Source: Gammaproteobacteria bacterium (lineage in GTDB: Bacteria; Pseudomonadota; Gammaproteobacteria; Steroidobacterales; Steroidobacteraceae). Taken from it: a stretch of 64,000 bases of DNA. This document shows positions 37,551 through 46,114 of the stretch, in pieces. The position numbers were made by a program, and so were the translations under genes. The number at the start of each line of letters is the position of its first letter. The first letter of the stretch is position 1. The DNA lies in the NCBI GenBank assembly GCA_028293745.1, contig JAQGOF010000204.1, positions 1 to 64,000 of the forward strand. The letters are read 5' to 3'. Below the pieces are notes generated by a model that worked only from the letters and a program-made list of their open reading frames with translations, was not told where the DNA came from and ran no database searches.

Positions 37551-38356
37551 TGCCTCGTTTGAACCAAGCGAAAAGTGGTTAGAGCGAGCCCGCGTAACGT
37601 GGCGGATTCGGCGAGAACGGGCGCACGGCCGCGCGCAACGAGCTCCCGTGCCGTCGTAGGTCCAATGGCGACGGCCTTGGCGCCTCCCAGCAGCCGGTCA
37701 AAAGAGTCCTTCCCCAGCGAGCGCTCCAACTCGATGACCGCCGAAGGACTTGCGAACGTGACAGCGCCAATGCCGCCGCGATCGATCACGGAGCGGCATG
37801 CGGCAACATCAAGCGCAGCCGGCTCCGTACGATAAGCCTCCACCTGCACCACCTTGGCCCCCAACTGCGTAAGCCCAGCCGCAATCGTGGGCAACGCCCG
37901 GGAGCTGGCGGGGAACAGCACCTTCATACCGGAGATCGGCTTTGTGGCAAACACCGAAACCAACGCCGCAGCGTTCGCATCGTCGGGCAGCAGGTCAACC
38001 GGCCACCCACGCTGGCGTAAGACTTGCGCCGTCGCCTGCCCCACAGCTGCAACACGCAAAGTTGCTGGCGCAGCGGCAACACGCTCCGTCACCGCAGCGA
38101 CCGCATATCGGCTTGCAAACACGATCCAATCAAACTCGTTGATCGATCGCAGCGCCTCTTCGAGAGGCGCCGTATCGGCGGCGGCCACACTGACAGCCGG
38201 CCACAGAAGTACCTGGAGACCGAGATCTCGCAGGGCTGAGCTCAGTGGACCGTTGTCAGCCTCCGCACGGGTCACCACAACGGGCTTGCCCTGTGTATCA
38301 ACGCTCGATTCATCGGGATCGCCATGTGGCGGTTTTGACCGAGCATCCACCGTCAA
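37547..38356 (-). CDS. hemD: uroporphyrinogen-III synthase
   Basis: VVVTRAEADNGPLSSALRDLG; FASRYAVAAV; TFASPSAVIEL; position in hem operon. Confidence 0.85.
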   Translation of the reverse strand: MTVDARSKPPHGDPDESSVDTQGKPVVVTRAEADNGPLSSALRDLGLQVLLWPAVSVAAADTAPLEEALRSINEFDWIVFASRYAVAAVTERVAAAPATLRVAAVGQATAQVLRQRGWPVDLLPDDANAAALVSVFATKPISGMKVLFPASSRALPTIAAGLTQLGAKVVQVEAYRTEPAALDVAACRSVIDRGGIGAVTFASPSAVIELERSLGKDSFDRLLGGAKAVAIGPTTARELVARGRAPVLAESATLRGLALTTFRLVQTRQ

Positions 38357-39312
38357 GGTCCCTCCGTCTCGAGACTGCGCGCCGTACGCTCATTTGCAAT
38401 CAGTTGGGCCGCTCCCTGCGAGAGCAGATCTTCGGCCAGTCGTTGCCCGAGACTGACGGCGTTGGCAAGCGTTGCAGGCATCTGCGCCTTCGCTTGAAGC
38501 ATCTTCGAGCCATCCAAGGCGCAGACGGCTGCATGGAGCCGCAGCGTGTCATCGCCGCCGAGGGTACCGATTGCGCCCAACGGAACCTGACATCCGCCCT
38601 CGAGCCTCCTCAGCAAAGCGCGCTCGGCAGTAGTCGCGAGCCGCGAGGCATGGTCATCAAGCGTCTGCAACCAGCGTCCCGCCTCGGCATCCCCCGTGCG
38701 CATACAAACACCGATCGCACCCTGGGACACCGCCGGCGGAAACTCATCGAGCGACAGTAGCTCCGAAATATTTTGCTCGAGACCGAGCCGACGCAGTCCG
38801 GCGGCAGCCAGGATGATTGCGTCGTAGTCGCCGTTTTTGAGTCTCTCGATACGCGTCGGTACATTGCCGCGCAGCTCCAATAGCTGCAGGTCCGGACGCG
38901 CTCGCGCGATGAAGGCTCTGCGGCGAAGGCTGCTCGTACCAACACGAGCACCGCGCGGCAGATCCATGAGTCGCGCGCCCGCGCGGCTGATCACAGCGTC
39001 CCGGGGATCTTCGCGCACGAGCGCCGCTGCCAGCTCGATGCCGGATTCCAATACCGTGGACAGATCCTTGAGGCTGTGCACGGCAATGTCGATCTCGTTC
39101 CCCAACAGCGCCTTGTCGATCTCCTTCGTGAAGAAGGCCCGGCCCCCGATCTGCCACAACGGCACGTCGGTGCGCACGTCCCCTTCGGTACGAATCCGAA
39201 CCAACTCCACCGCCGGCGCCCCCGGCTGGGATTTGATCAAGCCCTCGACGTGATGGGCCTGCCACAGGGCGAGCGCCGAGCCGCGCGTGCCAATACGCAG
39301 CGTCCTGCTCAT
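38353..39312 (-). CDS. hemC: hydroxymethylbilane synthase
   Basis: RIGTRGSALALWQAHHV; HSLKDL; RLEGGCQVPLGA. Confidence 0.97.
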   Translation of the reverse strand: MSRTLRIGTRGSALALWQAHHVEGLIKSQPGAPAVELVRIRTEGDVRTDVPLWQIGGRAFFTKEIDKALLGNEIDIAVHSLKDLSTVLESGIELAAALVREDPRDAVISRAGARLMDLPRGARVGTSSLRRRAFIARARPDLQLLELRGNVPTRIERLKNGDYDAIILAAAGLRRLGLEQNISELLSLDEFPPAVSQGAIGVCMRTGDAEAGRWLQTLDDHASRLATTAERALLRRLEGGCQVPLGAIGTLGGDDTLRLHAAVCALDGSKMLQAKAQMPATLANAVSLGQRLAEDLLSQGAAQLIANERTARSLETEGP

Positions 39313-40040
39313 GCCTCGCCCTCGATCATGAACCGATACCCCACACCCCATACGGTGAGAAAATGCCTCGGGTTGGCCGGATCGCGCTCAAAGCGCTTGC
39401 GCAGCCGCAGGATGAAGTTATCCACCGTGCGGGTGGAGGGAAACACGTCATAACCCCAGACCTTCTCGAGCAGGTCCTCGCGCGACACGATCTCGCCCGG
39501 GCGCTCCGCCAGCACTTTCAGAATCATGGCTTCCTTTTCGGTGAGCTCCTGGGAGATCCCGTTCCACGAGCGCGCCCGGAACGCCCTGAAGTCAACTTCA
39601 TTGCCCGCAAAATGCAACACCGCACTGGCAGGAGTTGCAGAGGCAGTGCGATACCAGTCCCACCGCCGCAGGATCGCGCGCACGCGCAACAGGAATTCCT
39701 GCAGATGGAACGGCTTCGCCATGTAGTCGTCGCCGCCCGCCTCGAGTCCCGTCACCCGGTCGGCGGGATCACCCCGAGCCGTCAGAAACAGCACCGGCGT
39801 GCTATCCCCGCGCTGGCGCAGAGTGCGGCAAACGGTGAAGCCATCGAGCTCCGGAAGCATCACGTCCAGAACGATCAGCCCGCATTGCTCTTCGCTGAGC
39901 CAGTCGAGCGCCTGTTGGCCGTCGGTCAGCGCATGCACGCCGTACCCTTCCGCGCGCAGGTTGTCCACGATTCCGGCGGCGAGGTGTGGGTCGTCCTCGA
40001 CTACGAGGATCCTGTTGAAGAATTGCGTTCCGGCGCTCAC
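39309..40040 (-). CDS. OmpR-family response regulator embedded in the heme operon
   Basis: LVVEDDPHLAAGI...VLDVMLPELDGF...AKPF; winged-helix ...VFPSTRTVDNFILRLRKRFERDP...VWGVGYRF. Confidence 0.92.
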   Translation of the reverse strand: MSAGTQFFNRILVVEDDPHLAAGIVDNLRAEGYGVHALTDGQQALDWLSEEQCGLIVLDVMLPELDGFTVCRTLRQRGDSTPVLFLTARGDPADRVTGLEAGGDDYMAKPFHLQEFLLRVRAILRRWDWYRTASATPASAVLHFAGNEVDFRAFRARSWNGISQELTEKEAMILKVLAERPGEIVSREDLLEKVWGYDVFPSTRTVDNFILRLRKRFERDPANPRHFLTVWGVGYRFMIEGEA

Positions 40041-41119
40041 GTCGGTCCCGCTGGCGCCACGGGCCAGGCGAGCACGAATTGCGCTCCCTGCCCAACACCT
40101 TCACTGTGTGCACTGACTCGGCCGCCCGCGAGCTGCATCAAGCGCCGTACGATGTACAAGCCGAGCCCCGTGCCGAAATAACTGCTGCCACCACCGGGGT
40201 GCAGACGTGTGAACTTCTCGAACAGCCGCGCCCCATCGGCAGGACGAAAGCCAACTCCCGTATCACGGACCGACAGCTCGACTTCGCCATTCACCCGACG
40301 CGCCGTGAGTGAGATGCTCCCGCCGCCGACCGGTGTAACCGCCGCGATGGCGTTCTCGAGCAGATTGCGCACGACCACGTCCAGAGCGAGCGGATCAGCC
40401 ATCACGTACATGCCGCGGGCAATATCCGCCGCAATGGTGATTTTCTCCTTGGCTGCGCGCTCATCCATATGGGAGACGACGCGTCCGACCGCGCCTCCCA
40501 ACTCGATCGGCTCGACCTTGAGATCGATGCGCCCGCGCTCGAGACGATTGCTCTCCAGAATCTGAGTGACCATGGCCTCCATGCGCGCCAGGTCCGACAG
40601 CATGCGGTCGATCAGCGTGCGCGACTGTTCCGCCGACAGCGGGCGCATCGCCATTGTCTCGAGTGACAGTTGCAAACTGGCCAGCGGCGTTTTGAACTGG
40701 TGCGACACCAGTGCGAGAAAATTGTCCTGCTCCTGGCGCACTCGCGCCTCGGCGCGCAGCGCACGGAATATCACGCCATTGCATACCGCGAGGGCGAGGA
40801 GGAAGAACCCACCTTCCCACGCGTACTGATTGATACGCCGACGCTCCTCACTCATGAGCATCTGGTCGGCTTCGGGCGATAGCGAGGCGCGATTTCCGTT
40901 GATCGCAATCCCCGGCATCATCGTCCGTACCTGACCGGGCGACGTCCCCGAATCCAACAGGGCCTGGGCTGCAATGACCTGCTGCGTGTACAGGGTGCGG
41001 ACGTCCCGCACTTTCTCGATCGCGGAGGAACGCTGATCGTACAGCCAATAGCCGGCCTGCACCGCCGCCACGAGCACCATGGCCAGCGCGGTAATCTGAA
41101 AAACCCGCGTCGCTTTCAT
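40037..41119 (-). CDS. membrane sensor histidine kinase embedded in the heme operon
   Basis: Two TM segments, FLALVSHQFKTPLASLQLSLETM H-box, NLLENAIAAV, GTGLGLYIVRRL. Confidence 0.92.
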   Translation of the reverse strand: MKATRVFQITALAMVLVAAVQAGYWLYDQRSSAIEKVRDVRTLYTQQVIAAQALLDSGTSPGQVRTMMPGIAINGNRASLSPEADQMLMSEERRRINQYAWEGGFFLLALAVCNGVIFRALRAEARVRQEQDNFLALVSHQFKTPLASLQLSLETMAMRPLSAEQSRTLIDRMLSDLARMEAMVTQILESNRLERGRIDLKVEPIELGGAVGRVVSHMDERAAKEKITIAADIARGMYVMADPLALDVVVRNLLENAIAAVTPVGGGSISLTARRVNGEVELSVRDTGVGFRPADGARLFEKFTRLHPGGGSSYFGTGLGLYIVRRLMQLAGGRVSAHSEGVGQGAQFVLAWPVAPAGPT

Positions 41120-42420
41120 TGAATCATGGCGAGCGACTCCCGCAGGGCGCGGGTCAATTGCTCGACGTCGGCACTGGTGTGTGCCAGTGACAGGAAGCAC
41201 GCCTCGTACGCCGATGGCGGCAGATAAACGCCACGATCCAACATCGCGTGAAAGAGCGCGCCGTACCGCTCCAGGGCCTTGGGGCTCATCGACGCCGCCG
41301 TACGAGGAGCCGCAGCGTCGTGGAATGACATCCAGAACAACGAGCCGGCTCTCACGAAGTGAATGGGGAACGGGGCCGCTGCCAACACTGGCAACAGCGA
41401 GCGTTCCACCTGGGCACCGATTTGTTCGAGCCGCTCCCAGCCGGACTCCCGGATCAGGATGTCCAGGGTTGTGATACCTGAAGCCATAGCCACAGGATTG
41501 CCCGAAAGAGTCCCCGCCTGGTAGGTGTCACCCAACGGCGCCAGGCGCTGCATGATATGCCGACCGCCGCCGAAACCGCCCACCGGCATGCCCCCGCCAA
41601 TCACCTTGCCGAAGGTGGCCAGATCCGGAACGATACCCACCAGCTCAGCTACACCGCCGCGGGCCAGCCGAAATCCCGAGATCACCTCATCGAATATCAG
41701 GAGCGCGCCGTGACGGCGCGTCACCTCGCGCAACTTCTGCAGGAATTCGCGCCTCTGCAGCAGCAAGCCGTGATTCGCGGGCACAGGCTCGATGATCACG
41801 GCAGCGATCCGTGCGCCTTCACGCCCAAACAACTCCTCGACAGCCGCTTCGTCATCCAGCGGCAGCACTCGCGTGCAGGCCGTAAACGCTTCAGGTACGC
41901 CGGCAGATGACGGCGTGCCGAAGGTTGCGAGGCCGGACCCTGCGGCTACGAGCAGATGGTCGGCATGCCCGTGATAGCACCCCGAAAACTTGACGATCAG
42001 ATCACGGCCCGTGAACGCGCGTGCCACCCGGATTGCGCTCATCACCGCCTCGGTTCCCGAGGAGACGAAACGAACCTGCTCGAGTCCCGGGTACGACGCG
42101 ACAATACGCTCAGCCAACTCAATTTCGGCCACACAAGGCGCGCCGTATGTCGTGCCACTCCGACTCGCCTCGACGATTGCCGACACAACTGCGGGATGCG
42201 AATGCCCAAGGATCAACGCACCCCAAGATCCAACGAGGTCTAAATACGTGCGGCCATCTGCATCGACCAGATGTTGTCCCGAAGCGCGCTGGATGAACAG
42301 CGGCGTACCACCCACGGCTTTGAAAGCACGCACGGGGGAATTGACGCCGCCAGGGATGACGCGGCACGCGCGCTCGTACAGTTCTTGGGAACGGGGATGT
42401 TTGGTCACGCTATTGTTCAC
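41116..42420 (-). CDS. hemL: glutamate-1-semialdehyde 2,1-aminomutase
   Basis: RVIPGGVNSPVRAFKAVGG; FDEVISGFR; GKVIGGGMPVG. Confidence 0.97.
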   Translation of the reverse strand: MNNSVTKHPRSQELYERACRVIPGGVNSPVRAFKAVGGTPLFIQRASGQHLVDADGRTYLDLVGSWGALILGHSHPAVVSAIVEASRSGTTYGAPCVAEIELAERIVASYPGLEQVRFVSSGTEAVMSAIRVARAFTGRDLIVKFSGCYHGHADHLLVAAGSGLATFGTPSSAGVPEAFTACTRVLPLDDEAAVEELFGREGARIAAVIIEPVPANHGLLLQRREFLQKLREVTRRHGALLIFDEVISGFRLARGGVAELVGIVPDLATFGKVIGGGMPVGGFGGGRHIMQRLAPLGDTYQAGTLSGNPVAMASGITTLDILIRESGWERLEQIGAQVERSLLPVLAAAPFPIHFVRAGSLFWMSFHDAAAPRTAASMSPKALERYGALFHAMLDRGVYLPPSAYEACFLSLAHTSADVEQLTRALRESLAMIQ

Positions 42421-42449
42421 TGTGGGGACTCATGATGGGGCGACGCGAG

Positions 42450-43775
42450 TTACTTATTCTGCCTGCCGGCGGCATCGCGCGGGCCCGTACTGACCGCGTC
42501 CACCGTACTCGAGCGTCTCAGCCGCGCCTCGCGGAAGAACGCATCCACCGCATCCGTGCTGGCGTGCGCCGCCGCAGCGCGCAACCCAGCAAGTGGCAGA
42601 TGGGCAAGACGCCGCGCAACTGTCGATGCAAAGCGCTGAACAAGCTCGCGCTGACTCTCATCGAGACCACGTAATTCTTCGGCGAGCGCGCGATCCGCCT
42701 CTTCAGCCGCAATCTGCTCGAATGTACCCCGCAGGTCCGCCAAGCGTCGGCCTATAGCCCGCGTTGCCAGCTCACCGCGCAAGCGAGTGAGCCGTTCGTC
42801 GATAGCAGCGCGCACCGGCGCGAGCCTCATGAGCTGAGCGAGGCGCCGCTCCTGCGCGGCCTGAATGAGATCGTCCATTCCAACACGAGCGATGCCAGCT
42901 ACCCGAGCGGCCTCCGGATCGGCGTTGGGCGGAACCCCAAAATCTATAAGTAGCGGTGTCCGAGTACCCGCCGCTTCAGCAATGTTCGTCAGCGCATTCC
43001 CATTGAGCACGGTTCCACCGCCACCCGCCGCGAGGACGAGAGCGCCGAGTTCCGTCGGACTCTCACGAAACGCATCCAGCGATATGGCCCGCCCCCCAAC
43101 GGTCGCGGCAAACTCTTCCGCCGCCTGGACCGTGCGATTGACCACGAGCAACGGTATCCCGGCCCGGTGCAGGATCATCCCGCAGCGCCGTGTCATGGGC
43201 GATACCCCAACCAACGCCACTCTGACCGGTTTGCCCTCGACATGCCTGATCACCCGATCCGCAGCCAGATCGGCGAGCGACGGCGAACGCACGTTGGCCT
43301 CGAGCCGATGAACGCGGTTCGCCATGCCCAGCGCTTCGCCCAGAAGCTTGTCTAATATGGGACCACACACCCGGGCGCCGCGGGCCGTCTCCCACGCGAG
43401 CCGGATCTGAGCAGCGATCTCCTGTTCACCGGCCTGCGCAGAATCGAGGCCGCAGGAAACCAGGAAGAGATGCTCAACGGCAGCTTCGCCGGTCCACGCA
43501 CGCAGTGTCCGCGTGGCCTCGCCAGGCTTCGGCTCGCGCCCTATGAGCGCACGGAAGACCTCACGTCGAGCGTCGGCGGCAGGCACGCCATCGGCGGTCG
43601 CGTACAGAACTTCGACGCGATTGCAGGTGCCAACGTAGAAGATCTCGGACACACCGAGGCTGTCCCGCAGTGCCGGCAGGCGCGCAGCCACCTCCGTCTT
43701 GGGGACCGAGAATCGAGCGACCTCATCGACACCCGCGTGCCGATAGGACAAACCCACCACGCCAATCTGGTGCAT
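42450..43775 (-). CDS. hemA: glutamyl-tRNA reductase
   Basis: VGLSYRHAGVDEVARF; YVGTCNRVEVLYAT; QAGEQEIAAQIRLAWE. Confidence 0.9.
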   Translation of the reverse strand: MHQIGVVGLSYRHAGVDEVARFSVPKTEVAARLPALRDSLGVSEIFYVGTCNRVEVLYATADGVPAADARREVFRALIGREPKPGEATRTLRAWTGEAAVEHLFLVSCGLDSAQAGEQEIAAQIRLAWETARGARVCGPILDKLLGEALGMANRVHRLEANVRSPSLADLAADRVIRHVEGKPVRVALVGVSPMTRRCGMILHRAGIPLLVVNRTVQAAEEFAATVGGRAISLDAFRESPTELGALVLAAGGGGTVLNGNALTNIAEAAGTRTPLLIDFGVPPNADPEAARVAGIARVGMDDLIQAAQERRLAQLMRLAPVRAAIDERLTRLRGELATRAIGRRLADLRGTFEQIAAEEADRALAEELRGLDESQRELVQRFASTVARRLAHLPLAGLRAAAAHASTDAVDAFFREARLRRSSTVDAVSTGPRDAAGRQNK

Positions 43776-43851
43776 GGTCCAAGCAGACCACGCGCCGGAG
43801 CGGGGTGTGTCACTGAACAGTCATGGCCACCCGATGGAGGCCTCAATTGGG

Positions 43852-43890
43852 GGGCATATCGGCCTAGGGCATATGGGCTAGGACATACCG
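43852..43890. repeat. three degenerate direct repeats upstream of hemA
   Basis: GGGCATATCGGCCTA / GGGCATATGGGCTA / GGACATACCG. Confidence 0.6.
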
Positions 43891-44178
43891 CCCGAGCCAT
43901 GCAATCGCGCCAACTCGCGCGTCCGGAGGTGCCGCCCCGGCAACGGCCGAGCCCCGATCGGCGCGCGGGACTTGCCGCACTCGAGCGCCACGGCGGCAAT
44001 TTCGCGTGAGGGATGCCCAATGGCAACTAGCCATGGCGAATGACCTGCGCTGGGCCCAATGCGGCTACCTCGCGACGGACCCTAGCGGTCGGCCTTTATG
44101 CCGTGGCACCTCGCGCCCGCCGCGCGACACACCGAGCGCTCGCGCCACTTCCGCGCCGGCATCGCCGACGCCAATGCG

Positions 44179-44451
44179 CTAACGCCGGCGACCGTTACGC
44201 ACGAGGCTCATCAACAGGATGCCAGCCAGAAACCCAGCTCCCAGCGCCCACGCGCTCGCCATATACGGCTGCGCCTCGACCCGCTGCTGCAGGTCATCGA
44301 TCTGCGAGCTGGCCCAGTCCCGTGCCTGCTGCGCCCGGGCACGCGCCGCGCTCGCAGCAGCGTCTTTCGCCGCCCGCAAGTGCTCTTTCACCTGTTCGCC
44401 ATCCGCTCCCGCTCCCGCTCCCGCCCCGATATCCCCGTTCTTCGCATTCAT
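44179..44451 (-). CDS. DUF883/ElaB-YqjD-like membrane-anchored small protein
   Basis: Amphipathic Ala-rich helix then C-terminal TM ASAWALGAGFLAGILLMSLVRNGRRR. Confidence 0.6.
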   Translation of the reverse strand: MNAKNGDIGAGAGAGADGEQVKEHLRAAKDAAASAARARAQQARDWASSQIDDLQQRVEAQPYMASAWALGAGFLAGILLMSLVRNGRRR

Positions 44452-44469
44452 TCTCTGCGCCCTCCAACC

Positions 44470-44500
44470 ATGCCCGTGACCAATGCCCGTGACCAATGCC
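44470..44500 (+). repeat. 13-bp tandem repeat ATGCCCGTGACCA (2 full copies plus partial third)
   Basis: Direct reading, immediately upstream of the DUF883-like gene. Confidence 0.85.
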
Positions 44501-44543
44501 GATCAACGCCGCGGCTGTTTCAAAGTTCCAACGGCGCTAGGGA

Positions 44544-46037
44544 TTAGCTCTCGTCTTGCCACGCAAAGCCATCCCGGCTGATCAACGCGCTCGATGCTGC
44601 GGGACCCCAGCTCCCCGCAACGTAAGACTTGATGCGCTCATCATGCCGCGCCCACCCCTCGCGAATGGGATCGATCCAGCGCCACGCCGCATCCAGCTCG
44701 TCGCGGCGCATGAACAGCGTGAGATTGCCCTTAACGACGTCCATGATCAGCCGCTCATAGGCGTCCACCGGCTTTTCCTTGAACGACCCGGCAAGATCCA
44801 GCGCGAGATTCACTGGCGCCAGACGCATTACTTCTCCGGGCTTCTTGGCCAGAATCGTGAGCGTGATGCTTTCCTGAGGTTGCAGACGGATGACGAGCCG
44901 GTTGGGCGAGCGGTCGCTGCCGCCAGCCCCCTCGAAAATCGAGTGCGGCACGTCTTCAAACGTAACGACGATCTCAGTCACGCGGTCCTGCAGACGCTTC
45001 CCCGTTCGCAGGTAAAACGGCACGCCAGCCCAGCGCCACGTATCAATCTCAGCCTTGAGCGCGACAAATGTCTCAGTCGTGCTGTCCGCGGGCACGCCTG
45101 CCTCGTCCAGGTAACCAGGAACGGGTTGGCCACTCACGGCACCCGCCTTGTAGTGCGCACGCACTGTTTTGGTCTGCACGTCACGATCGAGAATCGGCCG
45201 TAGCGCGCGCAGCACTTTCAGCTTCTCGTCGCGCACGGCATCCGGATCGCTGCTCGCCGGCGGTTCCATTGCGAGGATGCAGACGAGTTGCAACAGGTGA
45301 CTTTGCACCATGTCGCGCAACGCACCGGTCTGATCGTAGAACTGCCCCCGCCCTTCGACGCCCAGTTGCTCGGCTACCGTGATCTGCACATGGCGTATAC
45401 GCCCACGTCGCCACAGCGGCTCGAACAATGTATTGCCGAAACGCAGGGCAATCAGGTTCTGCACCGTCTCTTTGCCGAGATAGTGATCGATGCGGTAGAT
45501 CTGATGTTCCGCAAACATAGCCCCAACACTGCGGTTGATAGCCTCCGCGGACGTACGGTCATGGCCCAGCGGCTTTTCCAGCACCACGCGCGACTTGGGC
45601 GTTACGAGCCCCGCCGCAGCGAGGTTGTCGCAGGTCAATGTGAAAAGGCTCGGCGCCGTCGAAAGAAAAATGACGCGAACGACGTCATCGCGGCCCGCGA
45701 GCGCCGCTGAAAGCTTCTTGAAATCCTGGGCCTGCGTCGCGTCAATGGTCAGGTAATCCACGACTGCCGCGAACGATTTCCAGCGCTCCGCGGAAAACTC
45801 TTCCGGGCGCAAATACTTGCGACAGGTCTCCTCGATCTGTGCAAGATAGGTTTCGCGGCTCTGGCTGGTCCGGGCCAGCGCCAGCACGCGCGAACCCGCC
45901 ACGATCTGGCCGGCCAGGTGTCTTCGATACAGCGCCGGCACGAGCTTGCGCAGGGCAAGGTCGCCAGTCGCTCCGAACAGTAGCATGTCGAACGGAGCAC
46001 CAGTCGGCTGGCCCGTTACAGGCCCGAGTTTCTGCAC
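44544..46037 (-). CDS. zwf: glucose-6-phosphate 1-dehydrogenase
   Basis: LFGATGDLALRKL; YRIDHYLGKETVQN; start assigned to GTG 46037. Confidence 0.95.
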   Translation of the reverse strand: MQKLGPVTGQPTGAPFDMLLFGATGDLALRKLVPALYRRHLAGQIVAGSRVLALARTSQSRETYLAQIEETCRKYLRPEEFSAERWKSFAAVVDYLTIDATQAQDFKKLSAALAGRDDVVRVIFLSTAPSLFTLTCDNLAAAGLVTPKSRVVLEKPLGHDRTSAEAINRSVGAMFAEHQIYRIDHYLGKETVQNLIALRFGNTLFEPLWRRGRIRHVQITVAEQLGVEGRGQFYDQTGALRDMVQSHLLQLVCILAMEPPASSDPDAVRDEKLKVLRALRPILDRDVQTKTVRAHYKAGAVSGQPVPGYLDEAGVPADSTTETFVALKAEIDTWRWAGVPFYLRTGKRLQDRVTEIVVTFEDVPHSIFEGAGGSDRSPNRLVIRLQPQESITLTILAKKPGEVMRLAPVNLALDLAGSFKEKPVDAYERLIMDVVKGNLTLFMRRDELDAAWRWIDPIREGWARHDERIKSYVAGSWGPAASSALISRDGFAWQDES

Positions 46038-46114
46038 GCTTTCAAACCTCCACGCAAATCCTTGTAAGCTCCACAATATCCACAGCATCCCGTTAAGACG
46101 GTGGAATTTTTTTC

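Noticed and set aside
43470-44009. ORFs over the hemA 5' region
   Set aside because: Arg/Gly-rich out-of-frame readings overlapping hemA and its leader; the region is more likely regulatory.
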